From the NCBI GenBank assembly GCA_051960855.1, contig JBQCDV010000056.1:1-7641 (forward strand): a stretch of DNA of 7,641 nt. Reading direction: 5' to 3'. The DNA comes from JBQCDV01 sp051960855 (GTDB lineage: Bacteria; Actinomycetota; Actinomycetes; JAJZTN01). Each line of letters begins with the position of its first letter. Position 1 is the stretch's first letter. The notes beneath the pieces were generated by a model, which did not search any database, was not told where the DNA came from, and saw only the letters and a list, made by a program, of their open reading frames with translations. Shown in pieces: positions 1-5,123 of this stretch. The translations under genes and the position numbers were made by a program.

Positions 1-347
1 CCAAGGAACACCGCGGATCCGCCACGCCGACGCAGGAAGTCCTGGGCCTTGTCGAGCTTCTCGCGCCGCTTGTCGAGCACGCGGATCCGCAAGATCCGGG
101 GACCGAAATGGCGCCCGATCTCGTACCCGACAGAGTCACCGCTGATCGCGGCGAGCACGACAAGAGCCGCGAGCACCACAACGTTGACGCGGCCTTGGCT
201 CGCGACGACGCCACCGAGGACTGCTGCGGTCTCGCCGGGCACGACGAAGCCGACAAACAGCGCGTCCTCGATGAAGACCAGGGCCGCCACCACGGCATAG
301 ACCGGGAGCGGAGGAAGGTTGAGGACGCGTTCGACGAGGCCTGACAC
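1..347 (-). CDS. DedA-family (VTT domain) membrane protein, N-terminal part, cut by window edge
   Basis: Only the first 115 codons are present; the gene runs off the left edge. The translation begins VSGLVERVLNLPPLPVYAVV and contains the DedA hallmarks F-V-V-P-G-E (about residues 34-39, after the acidic pair E27-D28) and G-D-S-V-G-Y-E-I-G-R (70-79), followed by a basic segment rich in Arg and Lys. Hydrophobic stretches around residues 16-36 and 54-68 fit the re-entrant and membrane segments of this family. DedA proteins are inner-membrane transporters; some members recycle undecaprenyl phosphate, the lipid carrier for cell-wall precursors. The GTG at 347 lies 4 bases after the regulator's stop, so it is probably the last visible gene of the murT-gatD-regulator operon. 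The ribosome site is poor (GAGG runs into the start codon), and an in-frame TTG at 380 is an alternative. Family call is firm; substrate is inferred. Confidence 0.88.
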   Translation of the reverse strand, partial: MSGLVERVLNLPPLPVYAVVAALVFIEDALFVGFVVPGETAAVLGGVVASQGRVNVVVLAALVVLAAISGDSVGYEIGRHFGPRILRIRVLDKRREKLDKAQDFLRRRGGSAVFL

Positions 348-351
348 CTCG

Positions 352-1230
352 TCAGTCTGCGCGGAAGCGGGAGGACGCAACCGTGGCGTCAGCGACGTCC
401 GGCGACGGCGGTGGCGGGGCTGATGTCCGCGACGGCGGTGACGAGACGTCCGTCGCAGCCTGCTCGACCGGCGGGTCCAGTCGGTATCCGTGACCACGCA
501 GGGTCGCCACCGACGGCAGCCGAGGGGCTCGACCGAGCCGGGGTAACAGGGCTTCGGCAGACTCAGCGAGCGTCTTGCGCAGTGCGGCCATGGTCACGTC
601 GAGGGTCTTGGTCGAGCCCGTCCACTGCTCATCCCAGACGTCGCGCATGAGTAGGTCGCGCGGCACCAGCGTCCCGGCTGACTCCGCGAGCCGCGTCAGC
701 AGGTCGAACTCCTTCGGCCGCAGCGGGACGACCTCACCGGCCAGCAGGCACTTCCGCGCGGCCCGATCGACCGTCAGGTCGCCGAGGACCAGCGGCTCGG
801 TGACGTCCGGTGGCGGTGGGAGCCGCCGGAGGTGGGCGCGGAGGCGGGCCAGCAGCTCGGCCGTGCGGAACGGCTTGACAAGGTAGTCATCCGCGCCGGC
901 GTCGAGCCCGACGATGACGTCCATCTCCTGCCGTCTTGCCGTCAGCATGACGATAACTGTCGTCGGTCGCATCGCTCGCAGCTGGCGGCAGACGTCGACG
1001 CCGTCGACGTCAGGCAGGTTGAGGTCCAGCAGCACCAGGTCATAGTCGTGCTCGCGGGCGTCGATCACGGCGGCCGCCCCGGACCGGAGCCAGCGGACCG
1101 CGTAGCCAGCACGCTCGAGGGCGCGCCGCAGCAGCGAGCCGATGGTGTCGTCGTCCTCGACGACGAGCAGCGACGCGGGTGCGGGGGCCACGTCGACCAG
1201 CCTGGCAGATGTCTGGGCCGCGAGATTCAC
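352..1230 (-). CDS. OmpR/PhoB-family DNA-binding response regulator
   Basis: A 292-residue two-component regulator. The receiver domain (about 20-136) has the acidic pair E25-D26, phospho-acceptor D69 (in LLDLNLP), T97 (in MLTAR) and K119 (in VKPF). The winged-helix DNA-binding domain (about 147-252) has the recognition-helix region STKTLDVTMAALRKTL and the wing motif RGHGYRL. A Pro/Ser/Ala-rich tail of about 40 residues follows and is not part of either domain. The GTG at 1230 overlaps the gatD stop as GTGA, suggesting translational coupling. This start leaves about 18 residues before the receiver's first strand, so the in-frame GTG at 1191 is a possible alternative. No kinase is adjacent on this strand. 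The likely partner is the kinase at 3573-5123 in the divergent operon, an inference from proximity and from there being one of each in the window. It probably regulates envelope genes, possibly this locus. Confidence 0.93.
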   Translation of the reverse strand: MNLAAQTSARLVDVAPAPASLLVVEDDDTIGSLLRRALERAGYAVRWLRSGAAAVIDAREHDYDLVLLDLNLPDVDGVDVCRQLRAMRPTTVIVMLTARRQEMDVIVGLDAGADDYLVKPFRTAELLARLRAHLRRLPPPPDVTEPLVLGDLTVDRAARKCLLAGEVVPLRPKEFDLLTRLAESAGTLVPRDLLMRDVWDEQWTGSTKTLDVTMAALRKTLAESAEALLPRLGRAPRLPSVATLRGHGYRLDPPVEQAATDVSSPPSRTSAPPPPSPDVADATVASSRFRAD

Positions 1231-2027
1231 GAACGTCGTCCGACCACGTTGCCCGCCGTCGTCGTCCGGCCCGGGCGGGTAGCTGCAAGGCGTTGGCTAC
1301 GCAAGGAAGTGACCTCCGGAAGGTCGAGGGGCGGCAGGTCATGCCCGAGTAGCCGGGTGAGGATCGCGTCGGCGAGGGCAGGGTTGCGAGCGAGGACCGG
1401 GCCGTGCAGATACGTGCCCAAGACCCGACCGTCGACGTCATCGCCACCGATGGCACCGTCCGTGCCGTCGCCGTTGCCCACGCCTCCGTCACCGAGGACA
1501 CGAGCAAGAGGGGCGACGCCGGGGCCGCGGTGGGTGCGCCCGGCGTGGTTCTCGAAGCCGGTGAACCGCGGGTCGGATGCCAGCAGCGGCAAGGATGCCA
1601 TCGCTGCGGGAGACGCTTCAGTGACGATCTCCCCGACGGCACGGACCGGACCGGGCTCGGTGACGAGGTCGAGGAGACCGAGGCCGGCGTGCGGGCCTTC
1701 GCGCCCGGGAAAGCTGTGACCGAGCAGCTGGAGTCCCGCGCAGACGCCGACGATGACCGCACCTGCGTCGAGTGCGCGACGCAGCGCCGACGTCTGCAAC
1801 AGCACTTTGGCGGCTGCTTCCTGAGCGGCGTCCTCGCCACCGCCGAGCAGGTACACAGCCCGCTGCACCGGTATTTCCTGTCGCGGTGACACGAAGTGGT
1901 GCTCGACCTCGAATCCTCGCCAGAGCAGGCGCTGCTCGAGCACCGCGCCGTTACCGCCGTCGCCGTAGGTACCCAGCAGCTCTGGCAGCAGCGTCACGAT
2001 GGCGACGGGGTCAGTGCCGGCGGTCAT
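1227..2027 (-). CDS. gatD: GatD-like glutamine amidotransferase (lipid II isoglutaminyl synthase, glutaminase subunit)
   Basis: A 266-residue class I glutamine amidotransferase of the CobB/CobQ-like group. In the family, GatD hydrolyses glutamine and passes ammonia to MurT, which amidates the alpha-carboxyl of D-Glu at stem-peptide position 2 of lipid II, giving D-isoglutamine. Visible features are ELLGTYGDGGN near the N-terminus, LLGGGEDAAQ (60-69), the nucleophile elbow GVCAGLQLLG with Cys96, GFENHAGRT (157-165) and GTYLHGPVLARNP with catalytic His208. The usual third catalytic acid is thought to come from MurT. The ATG at 2027 is preceded by GAGG 5 bases upstream and lies 7 bases after the murT stop; the frame stays open far upstream, but only as a shadow over murT. 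A Thr/Arg-rich C-terminal tail of about 20 residues follows the fold. Paired order with murT makes the assignment strong. Confidence 0.93.
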   Translation of the reverse strand: MTAGTDPVAIVTLLPELLGTYGDGGNGAVLEQRLLWRGFEVEHHFVSPRQEIPVQRAVYLLGGGEDAAQEAAAKVLLQTSALRRALDAGAVIVGVCAGLQLLGHSFPGREGPHAGLGLLDLVTEPGPVRAVGEIVTEASPAAMASLPLLASDPRFTGFENHAGRTHRGPGVAPLARVLGDGGVGNGDGTDGAIGGDDVDGRVLGTYLHGPVLARNPALADAILTRLLGHDLPPLDLPEVTSLRSQRLAATRPGRTTTAGNVVGRRS

Positions 2028-2034
2028 CGCGACC

Positions 2035-3366
2035 TCAGGCCGCGTCCCGCAGCTGGGACCGCAGCTGCTGGAACGGCGCATAGGTCGCCAGGACATCGGC
2101 CTGCCCGACGACCTGGTCCAGGGCAGCGGCCAAGTCCGGGCACAGCAGGTGCGGAAGGTCCGCGTAGCGCAGCCGCACAGCGAGGTCCGCGGCCCGGGGT
2201 CCCGTGACGACGAGACGTCTCCCAGCAAGGACCTCGAAGGGCACATCCCACAGCCACGACAGGTCGCGGCCGTCCGCAGCGGTCGCGTCAACAGCCAGGA
2301 CGACCGTCGGCGCGGCCACGAGGTCCAGCGCGGCCGCCCAACCCGCTGGGTTCTTGGCGAGCACGAGCCGGGCGCGCCCGTGCGGTAGGTCGAACTCCCG
2401 GAAGCGGCCCTCCGGCGCCTCCACGTCCGCCAGCACGGCAGCCGTCTGCGGCAGTGGCACCCCCAGTGCCAGCGCTGCCGTGGCGGCCATGGCGGCGTTG
2501 CCGACATTGAAGCTCCCGGGCAGCCGCAGGGCCAGAGTGACGTCGTCGTCGGCGGCATGCAGACGCTGACCGTGGACGCGAAGATCCGGCGCAGGCTCAG
2601 CCAGGCCGCACGACGAGCAGGCCCACGGCTCGCCCGACGATGCGGACACTCCGGCAACGGCGACGGCAGGAGAGACGGCGACGGTAGGAGGGACCGCCAC
2701 GGCGGGAAAGCCGGCGACGGCGGGAGAGGTGGGACAGCGGCGTTCGGGAAGGTCAAGCAGGGACCCGCACCGGGGGCAGAGCGCGGAGTCGAGCCGCCAG
2801 GGGTTGCCGGTCGCGACCCAGGCGACGCGAGGGGCGGCAGCGGCAGCCCAGGCGACATTGGGGTCACCGGGGTCAGCCACCACGACGGCGTCGGGGGGCA
2901 GTTCCGCGAGCGCGTCCCGCCAGCGGTGGGAGATGGCGGCGACCTCGTGGTGGCGGTCGAGCTGGTCGCGACTGAGGTTGAGGAGGACGACAGCAGCAGG
3001 GGAGCACGTGCGGAGGGCGGCGGGAAGGACGCGTTCGTCGGTCTCGAGGACCGCCGTGGCAGCCGTGCGAGGGGCGCGCAGCAGTGCGGACACGAGGCCG
3101 GGCAGCAGGTTGGCGCCTTCGGCGTTGCTGGCGACCGGGCCCTGGGTGGCGAGCGCCGCGGCCAGCAGGTGGGTCGTCGTGGTCTTGCCGTTGGTGCCCG
3201 AGACCAGCACGACGCGCCGGTCCCGTGTCAGGCGCTGCAGCGCGAGGGGGTCGAGGGCGAGCACGAGGCGCCCCGGCAGCGTCGAGCCGCCGCCCGGCCG
3301 CACCGCTGTCAGGAGGCGTTGAGCGATGCGGCCGAGGGTCTCGGCAAGTCGGGGCAGGGGCGCCAC
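2035..3366 (-). CDS. murT: MurT-like Mur ligase (lipid II isoglutaminyl synthase, ligase subunit)
   Basis: A Mur-ligase-family protein of 443 residues from the GTG at 3366, partner of the adjacent gatD in amidating lipid II. The ATP-binding loop is SGTNGKTTTT (56-65). Mur-family stretches follow: ETDERVLPAALR (108-119) and LLNLSRDQLDRHHE (128-141). The zinc ribbon characteristic of MurT is present as CPRC (Cys197, Cys200) and CSSC (Cys250, Cys253), but the two pairs are about 50 residues apart because of a repeat-bearing insert. The central ligase motif RLPGSFNVGNAAMA (281-294) precedes the DUF1727/MurT C-terminal domain with LAKNPAGW (336-343) and ADGRDLSWLWD (364-374); an Asp in the latter is a candidate for the acid completing GatD's triad. 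The frame is open to 3504, but the family's N-terminus matches a start near 3366, where a promoter-like sequence also fits. The start is the least certain part. Confidence 0.92.
   Translation of the reverse strand: MAPLPRLAETLGRIAQRLLTAVRPGGGSTLPGRLVLALDPLALQRLTRDRRVVLVSGTNGKTTTTHLLAAALATQGPVASNAEGANLLPGLVSALLRAPRTAATAVLETDERVLPAALRTCSPAAVVLLNLSRDQLDRHHEVAAISHRWRDALAELPPDAVVVADPGDPNVAWAAAAAPRVAWVATGNPWRLDSALCPRCGSLLDLPERRCPTSPAVAGFPAVAVPPTVAVSPAVAVAGVSASSGEPWACSSCGLAEPAPDLRVHGQRLHAADDDVTLALRLPGSFNVGNAAMAATAALALGVPLPQTAAVLADVEAPEGRFREFDLPHGRARLVLAKNPAGWAAALDLVAAPTVVLAVDATAADGRDLSWLWDVPFEVLAGRRLVVTGPRAADLAVRLRYADLPHLLCPDLAAALDQVVGQADVLATYAPFQQLRSQLRDAA
2656..2727 (-). repeat. Four 18-base tandem repeats inside the murT zinc ribbon
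   Basis: Four contiguous imperfect 18-base units (2710-2727, 2692-2709, 2674-2691, 2656-2673 in coding order) encode SPAVAG, FPAVAV, PPTVAV and SPAVAV, residues 214-237. The length keeps the reading frame. They lie between the two Cys pairs of the zinc ribbon and account for about half of the extra distance between them. Confidence 0.9.
2737..2750 (-). repeat. 14-base word shared with the kinase and the Kelch lipoprotein genes
   Basis: On the minus strand this reads TTCCCGAACGCCGC. The same word lies in the 19-base identical pair at 4435-4453 and 6472-6490. Here it is read as part of LPERR, immediately before the low-complexity insert of MurT. A 14-base match alone could be chance in DNA this G+C-rich; the reason to list it is the shared position at the edge of an insert. 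Confidence 0.5.
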
Positions 3367-3398
3367 GACAACCAGGATTCCCAGGTGAGGTTCAAGGC

Positions 3399-3428
3399 CG
3401 GTTAGAGGGAGAGTGGGACCTGCGTCAA
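3399..3428 (-). promoter_or_regulatory. Candidate housekeeping-sigma promoter for the murT-gatD-regulator-dedA operon
   Basis: Reading the minus strand, TTGACG (3428-3423) is a near-consensus -35. After 18 bases comes TAACCG (3404-3399), a weak -10 with the leading TA but without the final T. Transcription would start near 3392, leaving a leader of roughly 25 bases before the GTG at 3366. The good -35 and the sensible leader length support it; the poor -10 limits confidence. Confidence 0.4.
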
Positions 3429-3463
3429 GACACGGGTCGCGGCGGCGGAGACAGGGGCGCGCG

Positions 3464-3480
3464 GCGACGGCAGCCGTCGC
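3464..3480. promoter_or_regulatory. Perfect 17-base inverted repeat, possible operator
   Basis: GCGACGGC-A-GCCGTCGC: two perfect 8-base arms around a single central A, between the divergent starts and upstream of the candidate murT -35. It could be an operator for the locus's regulator or for a dimeric repressor. OmpR-type regulators more often bind direct repeats, so the binder is unknown. There is no T tract, so it is not a terminator. Confidence 0.4.
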
Positions 3481-3555
3481 GGCATGGTCGACTTGTCCTG
3501 CCACGTGACCCCTCCGTGCGCGTGGCGCCCGAGGCAGCGCGGAGGCGACGAGACG

Positions 3556-3563
3556 AGAAGGAG
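3556..3563 (+). promoter_or_regulatory. Ribosome binding site that fixes the sensor-kinase start
   Basis: AGAAGGAG lies 9 bases before the GTG at 3573. It is the only strong Shine-Dalgarno match near the upstream in-frame GTG codons (3516, 3522, 3573), so it selects 3573 over the longer readings. Confidence 0.75.
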
Positions 3564-3572
3564 CTACGCCAG

Positions 3573-5123
3573 GTGCGACGGCGGATCCTTCAGCTGGCGA
3601 TGGCCGTCTGCGTGGTCAGCGTGGCGCTCTTCGCGCTGCCTCTCGGTCTCGCCGTGCATCAGAACGCCCTGTCCGAGGAGCGCGCCGAGCTCGAGCGTCA
3701 CGCCTTGCGCGTCGCGGTGGCGCTCGACCCCGACCAGCTGTCGCGGCCGTTGCCGAGCCGGGTCGTCGCCGGGGACGAGACAGTGGCCGCGTACGACGAC
3801 AGCGGCACTCGGCGCAGCGGCACCGGGCCCCTCCACGACCCCCTCGTGACCCAGGCGCTGCGGAGTCAGACGTTGGCCTACAGCCACAGCGAGGATGCGG
3901 TCACCGTCGCGCTGCCGGTGCTCGACGGGGACCGGGTCGTCGCCGCCGTCCGGCTCCAGACTCAGGACCTGGACGTCTGGCGGCGCAGCTGGCGGACCTG
4001 GCTCGGTCTCGCGGCGCTCGCCGCGGTCGCGCTTGCGGTCGGGCTGCTGGTGGCCTGGCGCCTCGCGACCCGGCTCGCCCGCCCGCTGCAGCACCTGGAG
4101 GCGGTCGCGACGAGGCTGGGGTCGGGCGACTTCTCGGTCCGGTCGGCGTCCAGCGGTATCCCGGAGATCGACTCGGTCGGTCAGAGCCTCGACTCGACGG
4201 CGGCCCGGCTGGACGACCTCGTCGAGACCGAACGCCGCCTCACCCGCGACGCCTCCCACCAGCTGCGGACCCCGCTCACCGGCCTGCGCCTGCGTCTCGA
4301 GACCGGTCTGGCCGGCCCCCCGGACGAGCTGCCCGAAGCCGTCACCGCCGCCCTCGAGCGTCTCGACGTCGTCGACGCCACGATGTCCGACCTGCTCGAG
4401 GGGCATCGTCCGGCGCCGCCCGCAGCGCCCATCGGATTCCCGAACGCCGCAGCTGTGGCCGACGCCGGCGGGAACGGCGCACGGCGCGCGGCGGGTGCCG
4501 GCTCGGTCCAGGGTGGGTCGGCGGGTGGTGACCCCGGTCCCGCCCGAGGTGGATCGGGGGGACGTGGCGCCTCGTCCGGTGACGGCGCGACGGTTGTCGC
4601 TAGTGGCGACCCCGTGGAGGCATCTCTGCCCGGCAGCCCCGCCTCTCTGCCCGCCTCCGTGGTCGCCGACGAGGTCGCTCGCCGCTGGGGGCCCGAACTC
4701 ACGCTCCGCGGTCGCCACCTCGTCGTCACCGACCAGGCCGCCCCATCGACCACCGCGACCCTGGCCGCACTGCGGCAGGCCCTCGACGTCCTCGTCGACA
4801 ACGCGGTCGTCCACGGCGAGGGTGAGGTCGCCGTCGTGCTGCGCGACGCTCACGGGGCCCTCGCGATCGACGTGGTCGACCAGGGGCCGGGAGTCGCGCT
4901 CGCGGACGACGTTCTCTTCGAACACGGCACCACCACGAGGCCGTCCGGCAAGGGCGGTCTCGGTCTCGCCTTGGCCCGTCGGCTCGTGGAGTCTCAGGGC
5001 GGGCGCCTACTCGTCCGGCGTCCGGTCGCGACCGCCGCTCCTGCCAGTTCCGGTGCCGCGCCTGGCGCGTGGTTCACGGTGATCGTTCCCGCTGCCGACC
5101 TCGAGGAGGAACCTCCGTGCTGA
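3573..5123 (+). CDS. HAMP-domain sensor histidine kinase
   Basis: A 516-residue membrane sensor kinase. A short basic N-terminus leads into TM1 (about 5-28). An extracytoplasmic domain of about 110 residues (30-140) follows, with alternating strands such as VAAYDDSGTRRSG and VTVALPVLDGDRVVAAVRL suggesting a PAS/PDC-like fold. TM2 is about 142-163 and HAMP about 164-218. The dimerisation/phospho-acceptor helix has SHQLRTPLTGLRLRLE with His229. The ATPase domain has the N-box around Asn410 (LVDNAVVHG), the G1 box DQGPG (436-440) and the G2 box GKGGLGLAL (460-468 region). Between HisKA and ATPase lies an unusual Gly/Ala/Ser/Pro-rich linker, residues about 277-362. All catalytic motifs are intact. 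The gene leads the rightward operon and overlaps the next gene by 7 bases. Its probable partner is the regulator at 352-1230; its ligand is unknown. Confidence 0.93.
   Translation: MRRRILQLAMAVCVVSVALFALPLGLAVHQNALSEERAELERHALRVAVALDPDQLSRPLPSRVVAGDETVAAYDDSGTRRSGTGPLHDPLVTQALRSQTLAYSHSEDAVTVALPVLDGDRVVAAVRLQTQDLDVWRRSWRTWLGLAALAAVALAVGLLVAWRLATRLARPLQHLEAVATRLGSGDFSVRSASSGIPEIDSVGQSLDSTAARLDDLVETERRLTRDASHQLRTPLTGLRLRLETGLAGPPDELPEAVTAALERLDVVDATMSDLLEGHRPAPPAAPIGFPNAAAVADAGGNGARRAAGAGSVQGGSAGGDPGPARGGSGGRGASSGDGATVVASGDPVEASLPGSPASLPASVVADEVARRWGPELTLRGRHLVVTDQAAPSTTATLAALRQALDVLVDNAVVHGEGEVAVVLRDAHGALAIDVVDQGPGVALADDVLFEHGTTTRPSGKGGLGLALARRLVESQGGRLLVRRPVATAAPASSGAAPGAWFTVIVPAADLEEEPPC
4401..4658 (+). 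other. Low-complexity insert in the kinase between HisKA and ATPase domains
   Basis: Residues about 277-362 are dominated by Gly, Ala, Ser, Pro and Arg with no predicted secondary structure. In related kinases the HisKA helix and the ATPase domain are joined by a much shorter linker. The frame is kept and both flanking domains are intact, so this is an in-frame expansion, not a frameshift. Confidence 0.75.
4435..4453 (+). repeat. 19-base direct repeat, copy 1 (in the kinase gene)
   Basis: GATTCCCGAACGCCGCAGC, identical to 6472-6490. Here it is read as part of GFPNAAA near the start of the kinase's low-complexity linker. The second copy is read in another frame, so shared protein sequence does not explain the match. 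Confidence 0.8.
5103..5110 (+). promoter_or_regulatory. Strong ribosome binding site for the YVTN lipoprotein
   Basis: GAGGAGGA, 6 bases before the GTG at 5117 and inside the last codons of the kinase gene (Leu-Glu-Glu-Glu). It sets the lipoprotein start and suggests high translation relative to the kinase. Confidence 0.8.

Larger units (their letters stand above)
3367..3572. other. Divergent intergenic region between murT and the sensor kinase
   Basis: About 206 bases separate the two inferred GTG starts. The region holds a candidate murT promoter (3399-3428), a perfect 17-base inverted repeat (3464-3480), a CACGTG palindrome (3504-3509) and the kinase's ribosome site (3556-3563). I could not find a convincing plus-strand -35/-10 pair for the kinase, nor a clear ECF-type promoter. 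Frames for both flanking genes remain open across much of it, so the exact edges depend on the start choices. Confidence 0.6.

Noticed and set aside
2656..2727. Short tandem repeats as a CRISPR array
   Set aside because: Units are 18 bases and contiguous with no spacers, and they are translated in frame within murT.
2028..2867. Upstream extension of the gatD frame into a 546-residue protein
   Set aside because: The extra part is a Pro/Ser/Arg-rich out-of-frame reading of murT. The ATG at 2027 has a good GAGG site, and the GatD fold begins there.
2557..3405. Plus-strand open frame across murT
   Set aside because: Gly/Arg-rich sequence without domain features, fully overlapping the well-supported murT gene.
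3464..3480. Palindrome as a transcription terminator
   Set aside because: No T tract follows on either strand, and it lies between divergent starts, not after a gene.
3367..3504. Longer murT start at 3504
   Set aside because: The extra 46 residues do not resemble the family N-terminus and would cover the candidate promoter and palindrome. The family-like sequence begins near 3366.
3493..3521. TTGTCC as -35 of a kinase promoter
   Set aside because: No TAnnnT-like -10 lies 16-19 bases downstream; that stretch is GTGCGCG.
3084..3572. Longer start for the sensor kinase, up to 163 residues upstream
   Set aside because: The upstream translation is an Arg/Gly-rich antisense reading of murT, and the strong ribosome site at 3556-3563 selects the GTG at 3573.
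3564..4925. Long open frame on the minus strand opposite the kinase
   Set aside because: Its translation is Arg/Gly/Asp/Val-rich without recognisable domains, while the plus strand encodes a complete kinase with all motifs. It is a high-GC antisense shadow.
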